64,000 nucleotides of DNA, taken from assembly GCF_014705605.1 (NCBI RefSeq), contig NZ_JACXIZ010000015.1, positions 62,001 to 126,000 of the forward strand, written 5' to 3'. Made by a program: the position numbers and the translations under genes. Under the pieces are notes generated by a model. That model saw only the letters and a list, made by a program, of their open reading frames with translations, ran no database searches and was not told the origin of the DNA. Numbering within the stretch: the first letter of the stretch is position 1; every line of letters begins with the position of its first letter. This DNA is from Paenibacillus sabuli (lineage in GTDB: Bacteria > Bacillota > Bacilli > Paenibacillales > Paenibacillaceae). Shown piece after piece: positions 49,552 through 59,744 of this stretch.

Positions 49552-51146
49552 AGCACAATCGACTGGTAAAAGGATCTGTCCTGCTGCTTGCCCTGCTGCT
49601 CGTGCTCGCAGGCTGCGGCAATGCTGCAAACGACACCAACAACGAGGGCAACACGAATTCCAATGCAAATGCCAACGCCGGGCAAAATGACGGCGCCGCA
49701 CAAGAAGGACAGGAGCGTGTGCTGACGATCGCCAATCCGGCGGACATTCAGAGCTTTGACTTCCATAACAACAATACGACGGTCAGCGAATCGGTGCTCG
49801 TCAACATGTACGACTATCTGATTCAGCGGGGTGCCGACATGGAGCTCGAGCCGAATCTGGCGACCTCATGGGAGCGCGTCGACGATACGACGTGGGCATT
49901 CGAGCTGCGCGACGACGTCACCTTCCACAATGGCGATCCCTTCACCGCAGCCGACGTCAAGTACACGCTGGAGCGGATTGCTACCGATGAGGCGCTGAAG
50001 CAGCATTCCCTGTACAATAACATCGAAGAAGTGACCATCATCGACGATACCCACGTCGAGATTCATACGATCAATCCCGATCCGATCCTGCTGAATCGCT
50101 TGTCGCGAATGGGCGCGGGCATGCTGCCCTCGAAGTATATCGAAGAGAACGGCATCGACGCCTTCCTGGCGGCGCCGGTCGGCACGGGGCCGTACAAGTA
50201 CGGCAGCTGGGCCAAGGACGACCGCGTAGAGCTGGTCAAAAACGACGATTATTTCGGCGGCGAGCCGCAATGGGACAAGGTCGTGTTCCGCGCGATCCCG
50301 GAGACGTCGACCCGCGTATCCGAGCTGCTGACCGGCGGGGTCGATATTATCGCCAACGTCCCGTCCACGGACATCCCGCGGATCGACCTGAGCGAAGGCA
50401 CCTCGATCGTCAGCTCGCCGATCCAGCGCGTGCTGCAGGTCATCCTGCGTCACACTGAAGGTTCTCCGACGGCAGATCCGAAGGTGCGCGAAGCGCTCGA
50501 TCTGGCCATTGACAAGCAAGGCATTGTCGACAGCATCGCCGGCGGCGCAGGCACCGTGACCCGCACATCGGTGACGCCCGGTAACTTCGGAGCCGACCCG
50601 AGTCTGTACGAGCAGACCCTCTACGATGCCGACCGCGCCAAGCAGCTGATGGAGGAAGCCGGCTACAGCGCAGACAATCCGGCCGTCGTCAGCCTGTCCG
50701 CACAGTCGCAATACAAGGAATACGCCGAGGTCGTCGCGGCGATGCTGACGGACGCTTACTTCGAAGTCAATCTGGAAATCCTGGAATCGAGCGCCTTCAG
50801 CGAGAAGCTCAGCTCCCGGACCTTCGGCGACCTCTTCATGATCGGCATCGGCAACTCGCTGTTCGATGCGTCGAACAACTACAATCGCTTCACCGTCGAG
50901 CGCAATACGGGCGAGACGGATTACGACAATTCGCGCGTCGAGGAGCTGCTGCAGGACGCGCTGCAGAACATGGACGAGGCTTCGCGTACCGAGCAGTATC
51001 AGGAGGTCCAGCAAATATTCGCGGAGGAGCGTCCGGCCGTCTACCTGTTCCAGATGGAAGGCATCTACGGCAAGCGCGACGCGGTAAACTTCGACCCGCG
51101 CATCGATGAAATGTTCTACGCGGAGGAGATTACCTCCGCGGAATAA
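49548..51146 (+). CDS. peptide-type ABC transporter substrate-binding lipoprotein
   Basis: 532 residues. The signal peptide ends in a lipobox (LVLAGCG), so it is anchored outside the membrane by a lipid on Cys. An Asn-rich linker follows (NDTNNEGNTNSNANANAG), then an SBP_bac_5 (DppA/OppA) domain starting ERVLTIANPADIQSFDFH, with LATSWERVDDTTWAFELRDDVTFHNGDPFTAADV typical of the family. It binds the solute for the permease encoded downstream. ATG 49548 overlaps the amidohydrolase stop (ATGA). Confidence 0.92.
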   Translation: MKHNRLVKGSVLLLALLLVLAGCGNAANDTNNEGNTNSNANANAGQNDGAAQEGQERVLTIANPADIQSFDFHNNNTTVSESVLVNMYDYLIQRGADMELEPNLATSWERVDDTTWAFELRDDVTFHNGDPFTAADVKYTLERIATDEALKQHSLYNNIEEVTIIDDTHVEIHTINPDPILLNRLSRMGAGMLPSKYIEENGIDAFLAAPVGTGPYKYGSWAKDDRVELVKNDDYFGGEPQWDKVVFRAIPETSTRVSELLTGGVDIIANVPSTDIPRIDLSEGTSIVSSPIQRVLQVILRHTEGSPTADPKVREALDLAIDKQGIVDSIAGGAGTVTRTSVTPGNFGADPSLYEQTLYDADRAKQLMEEAGYSADNPAVVSLSAQSQYKEYAEVVAAMLTDAYFEVNLEILESSAFSEKLSSRTFGDLFMIGIGNSLFDASNNYNRFTVERNTGETDYDNSRVEELLQDALQNMDEASRTEQYQEVQQIFAEERPAVYLFQMEGIYGKRDAVNFDPRIDEMFYAEEITSAE

Positions 51147-51163
51147 GCAGGGAGGGCTGCGCG

Positions 51164-52081
51164 TTGGCTAGATATATTGTAAAGTCGCTGCTTCAAATGA
51201 TCCCTGTCCTGCTGCTGATCTCGCTCATCGTCTTCATCCTGGTGCGCGTCACCGGCGACCCGGTCGCGCTGATGCTGCCCGAATCCGCCTCCGAGGCGGA
51301 TCGGGTGGCGCTGACCGCGGCGCTCGGCCTGGACAAGCCGCTGCTCGTGCAGTACGGCATCTTCCTGGCCGACGCGCTGCAGGGCGACTTCGGGACTTCG
51401 TTCCACTACGGACAGTCATCGCTGCCGCTCGTGCTGGAGCGGCTGCCCGCCAGCTTCGAGCTGGCGGCGGCCGCGATGGCGCTCGCCGTGCTGCTCGCCG
51501 TGCCGCTGGGCATCCTCTCGGCCGTCAAGCGCAACACGGTGCTGGACCTGCTGATCTCCGGCGTCTCGGTCATCGGCAAGGCGATGCCGAACTTCTGGAT
51601 GGGCATCATGCTGATCCTGCTGTTCTCGGTCTATCTCGGCTACTTCCCGGTATCGGGCCGCGGCGGCTTCGATCATCTCATCCTGCCGGCCGTCACCCTG
51701 GGCGTCGGACTGGCCGCGCAGATGACGCGGCTGATCCGCTCCAGCATGCTGGAGATTCTCAGCCAGGACTATATCCGCACCGCACGGAGCAAGGGGCTGA
51801 GCGAGCTCGTCGTCGTCGGCTCGCATGCCTTCCGCAACGGACTCATCCCGGTCGTCACGATCCTGACGCTGCAATTCACCAGCCTGATCGGGGGCACGCT
51901 CATCACCGAGACGGTATTCGCCTGGCCGGGGCTCGGGCAGCTGCTCGTGACCTCGGTCAACAATCATGACATGGCGATCGTCCAGGCGGCGGTCTTCGTG
52001 ATCGCCATCATCGTCATCCTCGGCAATCTGCTGACGGATATCGTGTACCGCCTGCTCGACCCGCGGATCAAATACAGCTAA
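51164..52081 (+). CDS. dppB: Dpp-type ABC permease DppB-like
   Basis: 305 residues, six helices, with the N-terminal DppB block (IVKSLLQMIPVLLLISLIVFILVRVTGDPVALML). The conserved cytoplasmic EAA-type loop is YIRTARSKGLSELVVVGSHAFRNGLIPVVT. It starts with TTG 51164 after a GGAGGG. Pairs with DppC to form the pore. Confidence 0.9.
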   Translation: MARYIVKSLLQMIPVLLLISLIVFILVRVTGDPVALMLPESASEADRVALTAALGLDKPLLVQYGIFLADALQGDFGTSFHYGQSSLPLVLERLPASFELAAAAMALAVLLAVPLGILSAVKRNTVLDLLISGVSVIGKAMPNFWMGIMLILLFSVYLGYFPVSGRGGFDHLILPAVTLGVGLAAQMTRLIRSSMLEILSQDYIRTARSKGLSELVVVGSHAFRNGLIPVVTILTLQFTSLIGGTLITETVFAWPGLGQLLVTSVNNHDMAIVQAAVFVIAIIVILGNLLTDIVYRLLDPRIKYS

Positions 52082-52098
52082 CGACAGGAGGACACGCG

Positions 52099-53037
52099 AT
52101 GGCACACCCTGCAGATTCGACGAACGACGCCGGCCCGGCCGACGTGCGCGTCGCGGCGGCCGCGCGGCGCAAGCCGGGCAGCTGGACGCGGCTGCTCCGC
52201 AGCCTGATCCGCAGCAAGACCGGAGCGGTCGGAGCGCTCATCGTAGTAACAGTCGTGCTGCTCGCGGCGCTGGCGCCGCTGCTCGCGCCGCACGACCCGG
52301 CGGATGTCGAGCCGCTGCAGCGGCTCAAGCCCCCGGTCTGGATGGAGGGCGGCCTGCCCGGCCATCTGCTGGGCACGGACAATCTCGGCCGCGACATCCT
52401 CAGCCGCATTGTCTACGGCGCCCAGGTCTCGCTGCTCGTCGGCATCGGCGCGGTGCTCGTGTCCGGCGCGGTGGGCGCCGTGCTCGGCCTCGTCTCCGGC
52501 TACTTCGGAGGCTGGATCAATGCGCTGATCATGCGCGTGGCGGACGCCTTCCTCGCCATTCCGACGATCCTGCTGATGCTCGTCGTCCTCGCGGTCGTCG
52601 GGCCGGGGCTGACGACGCTGATCTTCGTCATCGGCTTCACCAACTGGGTGCCGTATGCCCGCGTCGTGCGCGGCGAGGTGCTCAGCATCAAGGAACGCGA
52701 TTTCGTCAAGGCTGCGCAGGCGGTAGGCGCGCGCAGCGGACGCATACTGTATAAGCATATCCTGCCCAACATCATCTCCTCCTTCATCGTCATCTCCGGC
52801 ATGAGCGTCGCTACGACCATCATCCTGGAGGCGTCGCTCAGCTTCCTCGGGCTCGGGATCACCTCGCCGGACGTATCCTGGGGCGGCATGCTCAGCGACG
52901 GCCGATCGTATGTGGCGACGAGCTGGTGGGTGGCGACGTTCCCCGGCATCGCCATCACGGTCACCGTACTGGGCGTCATTTTCCTCGGGGACTGGCTGCG
53001 CGACGTGCTCGATCCGCGCATGAAGGAGCGCGCATGA
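52099..53037 (+). CDS. dppC: Dpp-type ABC permease DppC-like
   Basis: 312 residues. The N-terminal segment contains GAVGALIVVTVVLLAALAPLLAPHDPADV, then LLGTDNLGRDILSRIVYGAQVSLLVG, a DppC signature. The EAA-type loop is FVKAAQAVGARSGRILYKHILPNIIS. ATG 52099 has ACAGGAGG upstream. Together with the preceding gene it forms the membrane channel. Confidence 0.9.
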   Translation: MAHPADSTNDAGPADVRVAAAARRKPGSWTRLLRSLIRSKTGAVGALIVVTVVLLAALAPLLAPHDPADVEPLQRLKPPVWMEGGLPGHLLGTDNLGRDILSRIVYGAQVSLLVGIGAVLVSGAVGAVLGLVSGYFGGWINALIMRVADAFLAIPTILLMLVVLAVVGPGLTTLIFVIGFTNWVPYARVVRGEVLSIKERDFVKAAQAVGARSGRILYKHILPNIISSFIVISGMSVATTIILEASLSFLGLGITSPDVSWGGMLSDGRSYVATSWWVATFPGIAITVTVLGVIFLGDWLRDVLDPRMKERA

Positions 53038-53103
53038 AGCCGGGCGTCCGGCGGCGCGAGGTCGAGCTGGGGGCAGGTACAAGCAGGGAAGGGGGAGACG
53101 GGT

Positions 53104-54081
53104 ATGACGGCAAGTCTGCTCGAAGTGACACAGCTGCAGACGCAGTTCAAGACTAGCGACGGCCTCGTCCCGTCGGTCAATCGGATCAGCTTCACCGTCG
53201 AGGCGGGAGAGACGCTGGCGCTGGTCGGCGAATCCGGCAGCGGCAAGAGCGTCACCTCGCTGTCTATCATGGGGCTAATCGCCGAGCCCGGGCGCATCGC
53301 GGGCGGCGAGGTGCGGCTGGACGGCGTCGACCTGCTGCAGCTGTCCAGGCGCGAGATGCGGCGTCTGCGCGGCAGCAAGCTGTCGATCATCTTTCAGGAG
53401 CCGATGACCTCGCTCAATCCGGTATTCCGGGTAGGGCGTCAGATCGCCGAGGTCATCCGCAAGCATGAGAAGGTGGACAAGCGCGAGGCGCACCGGCGCA
53501 GCGTGGACATGCTGGAGAAGGTCGGCATCTCCGGCGCCGAGCGGATCGCGGCCAGCTATCCGCACCAGCTCTCCGGCGGCATGCGGCAGCGGGTGATGAT
53601 CGCCATCGCGCTCGCCTGCCGACCCAAGCTGCTGATCGCGGACGAGCCGACGACCGCGCTCGATGTAACGATTCAGGCGCAGATCCTGACCTTGATCCGC
53701 GCACTCAGCCAAGAGGCCAATACCGGCGTCATCCTGATCACCCACGATCTCGGCGTCGTCGCGGAGATGGCCGATCGCGTAGCCGTCATGTACGCCGGCG
53801 AGATCGTCGAGCAAGCGCCGGTGAACGACCTATTCGATCGACCGATGCATCCGTATACGGTCGGGCTGATGAATTCACTGCCGCGTCTGCGCGAGCGCAG
53901 GGACCGTCTGGACGCGATCCCCGGCATGGTGCCGAGCCTGCTCGAGCTGCCGCAGGGGTGTCCGTTCCATCCGCGCTGCGCCTATGCGGAGGACCGCTGC
54001 CGCCAGATCAAGCCCGAGCTGCTGGAGCATGCGCCGGGCCACCTGGCGAGCTGCCACCGCGCCGAGGAGGTGAAGCGATGA
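53104..54081 (+). CDS. dppD: Dpp-type ABC ATPase DppD-like
   Basis: 325 residues. Walker A is [14 protein letters not shown] (about residue 41), signature QLSGGMRQR, Walker [13 protein letters not shown], followed by [14 protein letters not shown]. The C-terminal oligopeptide-specific tail has the [14 protein letters not shown] cysteine motif that in DppD/OppD binds an iron-sulfur cluster. ATG 53104 follows GGGAGACG. Confidence 0.92.
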   Translation: MTASLLEVTQLQTQFKTSDGLVPSVNRISFTVEAGETLALVGESGSGKSVTSLSIMGLIAEPGRIAGGEVRLDGVDLLQLSRREMRRLRGSKLSIIFQEPMTSLNPVFRVGRQIAEVIRKHEKVDKREAHRRSVDMLEKVGISGAERIAASYPHQLSGGMRQRVMIAIALACRPKLLIADEPTTALDVTIQAQILTLIRALSQEANTGVILITHDLGVVAEMADRVAVMYAGEIVEQAPVNDLFDRPMHPYTVGLMNSLPRLRERRDRLDAIPGMVPSLLELPQGCPFHPRCAYAEDRCRQIKPELLEHAPGHLASCHRAEEVKR

Positions 54082-55106
54082 ATACAACGACGAAGACCGC
54101 TGCCGCGGCGGCATCGCAGGAGGCCGCGCCGCTGCTGGAGATCAGCGGACTCAAGAAGCATTACCCGATTCATTCGGGCTGGCTGCGTCGCCAGAGCGGG
54201 GCTGTACGCGCCCTCGACGGGGTGGATCTAGCGGTATCCGAGGGCGAGACACTCGGCATCGTCGGCGAATCCGGCTGCGGCAAGTCGACGATGGGCCAGC
54301 TGATCACGCGCCTGATCGAGCCTACTGCCGGTCATCTTCGCTTCGACGGACGCGATGTCACTCACGTGCGCGGCGAGGAGCTGCGGCGGCTCAGGCAGCA
54401 CATCCAATTCATCTTTCAGGACCCGTTCGCTTCGCTCAATCCGCGGATGCGCGTCTTTGATGTCGTCGCCGAGCCGCTCATCGTGCATCGGGTCGCGTCC
54501 GGGCAGGCGCTGCGTCGCGAGGTTGCGCAGCTGCTGGAGGCGGTTGGGCTGGGCGAGCACCAGGCGCAGCGCTTCCCGCACGAATTCAGCGGCGGCCAGC
54601 GCCAGCGGATCGGGATTGCGCGCGCGCTGGCGCTGCGGCCGCGCCTGATCGTCTGCGACGAGCCGGTGTCGGCGCTCGACGTGTCGATCCAGGCCCAGAT
54701 TCTCAATTTGCTCAAGGATCTGCAGGCGGAATACCGGCTGACGTATGTTTTTATTGCGCACGGCCTGCCTTCGGTCCGGCACATCAGCGACCGCATCGCG
54801 GTCATGTATCTGGGCCGGGTCGTCGAGATCGCGGACCGCGACACCTTGTTCGAGCAGCCGCGCCACCCGTATACGGCCGCGCTGCTGGAGGCGGTGCCGG
54901 TCGACAGCCCGCACGAGCGCAAGCCGCGCACGCTGCTGACCGGCGAGCTGCCCAGTCCCGCCGATCCGCCGCCGGGCTGCGCCTTTCATCCGCGCTGTCC
55001 GCGCGCGCAGGCGCGCTGCCGCATCGAGACGCCGCTGCTGACCGAGCAGCCGGGCGGGACCTATAGCGCCTGCCATTATCCGCTTCAGGAAGGGGACAAC
55101 GCATGA
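54078..55106 (+). CDS. dppF: Dpp-type ABC ATPase DppF-like
   Basis: 342 residues. Walker A is [13 protein letters not shown] (about residue 63), signature EFSGGQRQR, Walker [13 protein letters not shown]; the switch reads [15 protein letters not shown] with His present. The C-terminal zone has [14 protein letters not shown], the oligopeptide-ATPase cysteine motif. The N-terminus has an Ala-rich, low-complexity leader ([13 protein letters not shown]). ATG 54078 overlaps the dppD stop; a longer frame open from 53958 is out of register with the family. Pairs with DppD. Confidence 0.92.
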   Translation: MNTTTKTAAAAASQEAAPLLEISGLKKHYPIHSGWLRRQSGAVRALDGVDLAVSEGETLGIVGESGCGKSTMGQLITRLIEPTAGHLRFDGRDVTHVRGEELRRLRQHIQFIFQDPFASLNPRMRVFDVVAEPLIVHRVASGQALRREVAQLLEAVGLGEHQAQRFPHEFSGGQRQRIGIARALALRPRLIVCDEPVSALDVSIQAQILNLLKDLQAEYRLTYVFIAHGLPSVRHISDRIAVMYLGRVVEIADRDTLFEQPRHPYTAALLEAVPVDSPHERKPRTLLTGELPSPADPPPGCAFHPRCPRAQARCRIETPLLTEQPGGTYSACHYPLQEGDNA

Positions 55107-55870
55107 CGACACGCACCCATCACATCAAGCATATGAGCTGGACCGCATTCGAGACCCGCAAGCAAGCGACGCAGCTGGCGATCCTGCCGGCCGGGGCGAT
55201 GGAGGGCTACGGCCCCCATCTGCCGCTCGGCGCCGACACGCTGGTCGCGACCCGGCTCGCCGAGCTGGTCGCCGCCCGTACGGGCGGGCTGATCGGACCG
55301 GTGCTGGAGGCCGGCGATTCGTCGATGCTGGCCGAATTCCCCGGCACGATCGCGATTCGGCCCGAGAGCTTCAAGCAATATGTGTCCGATGTCGTCGAGA
55401 GCCTGCTCAAGTGGGGCTTCACCGACCTGCTCGTGATCAACGGCCACGCCGGCAATGTGCCGATGTACAGTCAGCTGGCGTATGCGCTGCGCGAGCGCGG
55501 CGGCATCCGGATGGCGCAGATCGACGTCTGGCGCTTCATCAAGACCGTGGACGAGGGCATCCTCGAGTCTGGCGCGCTGGCGCATTCCCACGCCGGCGAG
55601 GCCGGCACGTCCGTGCTGCTGGCCGTCTGCCCGGAGCTGGTGGACCTCACCCGCACGATGGATGTCAAGCGCGCGCAGCCCGATTTGTACCCCGAGATTA
55701 TGAAATACGGCAAATTGTCCGATAACAGTAAGTGGGGCACAATGGGCAATTCGACCATCGCCTCGGCGCAGAAGGGCGAACAGCTCGTCGCGCGCGCCGT
55801 CGATCGCATTCTGCACTTTTTGCGCGACCATTGGAGCATCGCAGACAAGGGAGGCCAGCATGAACAATAA
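55103..55870 (+). CDS. creatininase-family amidohydrolase
   Basis: 255 residues, creatinine amidohydrolase fold. Metal ligands are visible: AMEGYGPHLPLGADT (Glu, His, Asp), NGHAGN (His) and SHAGEAGTSVLL (His/Glu). Family members open cyclic or linear amides (creatinine, 3-dehydro compounds, mycofactocin and others). The gene overlaps dppF by four bases and the PLP gene by eleven, so it is part of the operon. Actual substrate unknown; an amide bond in the imported compound is likeliest. Confidence 0.85.
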   Translation: MTTRTHHIKHMSWTAFETRKQATQLAILPAGAMEGYGPHLPLGADTLVATRLAELVAARTGGLIGPVLEAGDSSMLAEFPGTIAIRPESFKQYVSDVVESLLKWGFTDLLVINGHAGNVPMYSQLAYALRERGGIRMAQIDVWRFIKTVDEGILESGALAHSHAGEAGTSVLLAVCPELVDLTRTMDVKRAQPDLYPEIMKYGKLSDNSKWGTMGNSTIASAQKGEQLVARAVDRILHFLRDHWSIADKGGQHEQ

Positions 55871-57062
55871 CCATTGGCAATTCGACACAAAGGCCATTCA
55901 CGCCTGTCATCGCCCGGACCCCGAGACGGGGGCGATCTCGCAAACGGTCGTTCCGGCGGTTGCGTATGCCTTTGCCGATGCGGAATCGGCTGCGGCATGC
56001 GTATCCGGCGAGCGCCAAGGCACGTATTACGGCCGCTACGGCAATCCTACCGCCCGTACGCTGGAGGAGAAGGTCGCTTGTCTGGAGAACGGCGAGGCCT
56101 GCATCGGACTGAGCAGCGGCATGGCCGCGATCTCCTCCGCGCTGCTGGCCTTCCTGCAAGCGGGCGACCACGTCATCGTCACCAAGGACGTATACGGCGG
56201 CACGTACAATTTCATTACCAAAATGGCGCCGCGCTTCGGCATCAGCCACAGCTTCGTCGATTGCACCGACCCGGCCGTAGTCGAAGCCTCGATCATCTCG
56301 AACACGAAGGCGATCTTTGTCGAGACGCCCTCCAATCCGCTGCTCACGGTGCTCGACCTGAAGGCGCTGGCAGAGGTAGCCAAGGCGCACAAGCTGCCGC
56401 TTATCGTCGACAATACGTTCATGACGCCGTGTCTGCAGCGGCCGCTGGAGCTCGGCGCGGACGTCGTCGTGCACAGCGCAACCAAATACATGAACGGGCA
56501 CGGCGACGTGCTGGCCGGCTTCGTCGTCGGCCGTCAGGACGTCGTCGACTTCGTCCGGATGCGCGTCTCCGGCGATCTGGGGCAGAATCTCAACGCCTGG
56601 GAGTCATTCCTGATCCTGCGCGGGCTCAAGACGCTCGGTCTGCGCGTACGGGAGCACTGCGCCAATGCGGCTGCGGTCGCGGGCTACCTGGATGCGCATC
56701 CCAACGTCATGAAGGTCCATTATCCGGGGCTGGCGAGTCATCCCCAGCACGAGCTGGCCAGACGTCAGATGAAGGAGATGGGCGGCATCGTCTCCTTCGA
56801 GGTGCATGGCGGGGAGGGCGCGGCCAAGCAGGTCATGGACCGGCTGGAGCTGGCGATGATCTCCTTCAGCCTCGGCGATCCGGAGACGCTCGTCCAGCAT
56901 CCGGCCAGCATGACGCATTTCTCGATGCCGCGCGAGGTGCGCTACGAGCAGGGCATCACCGACGGCCTGCTGCGCCTGTCGATCGGACTGGAGTCCGCAG
57001 AGGATATCATCGCCGATCTGGAGCAGGCGCTGCAGACCCTGCCGGAGGAGGATCAGGCATGA
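55860..57062 (+). CDS. PLP-dependent C-S lyase/transsulfuration enzyme
   Basis: 400 residues, Cys/Met metabolism family. The phosphate-binding loop is [13 protein letters not shown], the Asp-x-Thr motif is [13 protein letters not shown], and the Lys motif is [18 protein letters not shown], with Lys in place. [18 protein letters not shown] is the conserved Tyr/Arg region. Both methionine gamma-lyase and cystathionine gamma-lyase/synthase fit; the operon suggests a C-S bond is broken in an imported S-substituted cysteine or methionine. Overlaps both neighbours. Confidence 0.87.
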   Translation: MNNNHWQFDTKAIHACHRPDPETGAISQTVVPAVAYAFADAESAAACVSGERQGTYYGRYGNPTARTLEEKVACLENGEACIGLSSGMAAISSALLAFLQAGDHVIVTKDVYGGTYNFITKMAPRFGISHSFVDCTDPAVVEASIISNTKAIFVETPSNPLLTVLDLKALAEVAKAHKLPLIVDNTFMTPCLQRPLELGADVVVHSATKYMNGHGDVLAGFVVGRQDVVDFVRMRVSGDLGQNLNAWESFLILRGLKTLGLRVREHCANAAAVAGYLDAHPNVMKVHYPGLASHPQHELARRQMKEMGGIVSFEVHGGEGAAKQVMDRLELAMISFSLGDPETLVQHPASMTHFSMPREVRYEQGITDGLLRLSIGLESAEDIIADLEQALQTLPEEDQA

Positions 57063-59632
57063 GGGCGGCCAAGGCGCGCATCGTCCCGGAGACGCTGGCC
57101 CGCTACGTGTGGCCTGCCGATCCGGCGGTGCGGCCCGGGGCGGACGAGGTGGCGTACACGCGCCGCACGATCCGACTGGAGCAGGACGGCTATCGCACGG
57201 AGATTCGCCGCATGACGCTCGGCGGCGAGCGGGACGAGCCGTTCACGGGCGGCGATCAGGATACGAATCCCGTCTGGTCGCCGGACGGTCTGCAGCTCGC
57301 CTTCCACCGCCCCGTCGAAGGCAAGAAGCAGATCTTCACCATCGCCGCGGGCGGCGGCGAGCCGGTGCAGCGCACCGCCGCCGCCCGCGGCGCCGGCAGC
57401 TTCGCCTGGTCGCCGGACAGCCGCATGCTCGTCTTCGCCGCGAAGACCGGCAGCGGCGAGCCCGGCGAGACCCCGGCGCAGCCGGCGGACGATGCCGCCG
57501 CGGTGCAGGAGGCCGGTCAGACCGCCGGCGCGTCTGCGATGGCCGGACCGGGCCGCGTCTACGACCGGACCGTGCCCAAGGCCGAGGGCGCCGGGCTGTG
57601 GGACGGGCTGTACACGCATCTGTTCCTGTACGAGCTGGAGACAGGCCATACGCGGCGTCTCACGCGCGGGCGGTACGATGCATCCGCTCCGTCGTGGCTG
57701 CCTACCGGCCGGGCTGTCGCCTTCCTCGCCAAGCGGGTGGAAGACAAGACGGTCGATCCGGACCTGCATCTGTTCAACGATCTGTTCGCGGTCGCCGTGG
57801 ACGGCGGCGAGGCCGAGCGCCTGACCGACAGCACGCTGCTGATCAGTCAGTACGCCTGTGCGCCGGACGCCTCCGGCTACGCCTTGCTCGCGGACGACCG
57901 CAGCATCGGCAGCGGCACGATGAGCCGCATCTATGCGGTGCGATTCGGGGATCCGCGGCCTGCAGCCGTGACGGCGGCCTCCGATATTCAATACGGCAAC
58001 TGGGCGCTCAGCGATATGAAGACCGGCGCGGCGCAGCCGGGGCCGGTATACGCGCCGGACGGCCGCACGCTCTACGTGCTGGGCACGCTGCACGGCGGCG
58101 TCCACCTGTATCGCATCCCGCTGGAGGGCGCATGGCCGGTCCAGCCGATCCCGCTGACGGCAGGCAAGAAGGACATTTTCCAGCTTGCTTGCACGGCGGA
58201 CGGCGTTGGCGCGGTCTTCGCCGCGATGGAGGACGGCCGGCCGCAGGAGCTGTACCGGATGGATCTGCGCAGCGGGGAAGAGGCGCGGCTCACCGCCTGC
58301 AACGATGCGCTCATGGAGGAGCTCGAGGTCAGTCCGCCTCAGTGTCTGTGGCTGGACACCTCGGACGGCTACCGCATGCAGGGCTGGTTCGTCGAGCCGC
58401 CGGGGCTGGCCAGGGACGAGCGCGTGCCGCTGGCGCTCGTCGTGCACGGCGGCCCGCACGCGATGTATACGGGGCGCTACAGTCACGAGATGCAGACGCT
58501 CGCCGCCGCAGGCATGGCCGTGCTGTACGTCAATCCGCGCGGCAGCTTCGGTTACGGGCAGCCCTTCGCAGCCGCCTGCCGCGGCGATTTTGGCGGCGGC
58601 GACGCACGCGATCTGCTGGAGGCGGTGGAATGGGCGATTCGGGCCTTTCCATGCATTGATCCCTCGCGCGTCGGTGTGGCGGGCGGCAGCTACGGCGGGC
58701 TGATGACGAATTGGCTCGTGGCCCGCACGGAGCGCTTCCGCGCGGCCGTCTCGCAGCGCTGCATCTCCAATTGGCTCTCGTTCTACGGTCTGAGCGACAT
58801 CGGACTCACGTACACCGAGGGCATCGCCGGCGGCAATCCGTGGGACGATCAGGCGCTGCTGTGGGAGCGCTCGCCGCTGGCGCATGCGCGCAAGGTCGAA
58901 GCGCCGATCCTGATCATGCATGGCGAGCAGGACATGCGCTGTCCGATCGATCAGGCCGACCAATGGTACGTGGCGCTCAAGCGGCACGGCAAAACGGCAA
59001 GGCTGATCCGCTACCCCGGCGGTCATGCCTTCATGAAGGCGGGCAAGCCGAGCGTGCGCATCGATGCGCTGAGGCAGACCAATGATTGGCTGGCGCATTA
59101 TTTGCAGGCGGACGTCCGTCTGGACGCAGCGGCGGCAGACGCGTCATCCGCAGCGGACGCCGCAGTGCCCGCCCGCGTGCAGCTGCCGCTGCCGGTCGGG
59201 CTGCTCATCGAGAATTGCCGCACCAGCGGTCTGGACGACGCGACGATTATGGCGTGCATCGCCAGCGTCGATTTCAGCGCGCTTGCCTCCAAGTGCAAGG
59301 CGCCGGACATGGATTTTGCCGACCGGGCCCGGCTCGCCGAGGAGATGGGCCTGCCGTGGCGGCAGGCGATGCGCGAGGGATACAGCTTCGGCTTCCTTCA
59401 TCTGAACGGACTCAAGCGGCTGCTGCTATTCCGCTTTGGGCGGGAGGAGGGACGCGACTATGCGCCCAGCGAGCAAGGACCCGGCGTTCGGGATCTGCCG
59501 CTCACCCGCCTGGAGGCGCTGGCGCTGCGCCGGCTCGTCTGTCGGCAATGGGACGTCGTCCTCTCTGGCGAGACGCAGCATCCGGATCCGGCCCGCTTCG
59601 ACGTGAAGCTTCGGACCGACAGCCTATCGTGA
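57059..59632 (+). CDS. S9 prolyl-oligopeptidase-type peptidase with C-terminal extension
   Basis: 857 residues. The first 420 are a beta-propeller of TolB-like repeats (TNPVWSPDGLQLAFHRP, GAGSFAWSPDSRMLVFAAK, APSWLPTGRAVAFLAK). The alpha/beta hydrolase domain (about 440-680) has the nucleophile in VAGGSYGGLMTNWLVA, the acid in MHGEQDMRCP and the His in YPGGHAFM. After residue 690 there is an Ala-rich linker and about 150 residues unlike ordinary S9 proteins (LLIENCRTSGLDDATIMACI; MGLPWRQAMREGYSFGFLHL; LPLTRLEALALRRLVCRQWD). No signal peptide, so it acts in the cytosol on imported peptides. ATG 57059 overlaps the PLP gene stop. Last gene of the operon. Confidence 0.87.
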   Translation: MRAAKARIVPETLARYVWPADPAVRPGADEVAYTRRTIRLEQDGYRTEIRRMTLGGERDEPFTGGDQDTNPVWSPDGLQLAFHRPVEGKKQIFTIAAGGGEPVQRTAAARGAGSFAWSPDSRMLVFAAKTGSGEPGETPAQPADDAAAVQEAGQTAGASAMAGPGRVYDRTVPKAEGAGLWDGLYTHLFLYELETGHTRRLTRGRYDASAPSWLPTGRAVAFLAKRVEDKTVDPDLHLFNDLFAVAVDGGEAERLTDSTLLISQYACAPDASGYALLADDRSIGSGTMSRIYAVRFGDPRPAAVTAASDIQYGNWALSDMKTGAAQPGPVYAPDGRTLYVLGTLHGGVHLYRIPLEGAWPVQPIPLTAGKKDIFQLACTADGVGAVFAAMEDGRPQELYRMDLRSGEEARLTACNDALMEELEVSPPQCLWLDTSDGYRMQGWFVEPPGLARDERVPLALVVHGGPHAMYTGRYSHEMQTLAAAGMAVLYVNPRGSFGYGQPFAAACRGDFGGGDARDLLEAVEWAIRAFPCIDPSRVGVAGGSYGGLMTNWLVARTERFRAAVSQRCISNWLSFYGLSDIGLTYTEGIAGGNPWDDQALLWERSPLAHARKVEAPILIMHGEQDMRCPIDQADQWYVALKRHGKTARLIRYPGGHAFMKAGKPSVRIDALRQTNDWLAHYLQADVRLDAAAADASSAADAAVPARVQLPLPVGLLIENCRTSGLDDATIMACIASVDFSALASKCKAPDMDFADRARLAEEMGLPWRQAMREGYSFGFLHLNGLKRLLLFRFGREEGRDYAPSEQGPGVRDLPLTRLEALALRRLVCRQWDVVLSGETQHPDPARFDVKLRTDSLS

Positions 59633-59663
59633 CGCTGTGTCCGAGCGCCGCACATTTGGTTTT

Positions 59664-59692
59664 GCCCCCGGACGATCTGACCGGGGGCTTCT
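59664..59692 (+). terminator. probable operon terminator
   Basis: GCCCCCGG (59664-59671) pairs with CCGGGGGC (59681-59688), a strong eight-pair stem, but followed only by TTCTT. It lies 30 bases after the S9 peptidase stop and before the convergent UspA gene. Confidence 0.5.
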
Positions 59693-59744
59693 TGGCATGT
59701 GTCGGGCCGTCTATCGCCCGGGCTGACGGCTACGCCGGACGTCG

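Noticed and set aside
57053-59098. Minus-strand frame of 681 codons opposite the S9 peptidase
   Set aside because: Same shadow composition; the plus strand carries catalytic motifs.
55874-59632. Very long continuous frame of 1252 codons
   Set aside because: Only its last 857 codons are the S9 peptidase. The upstream part is an alternative frame of the PLP enzyme gene, kept open by GC-rich codon use.
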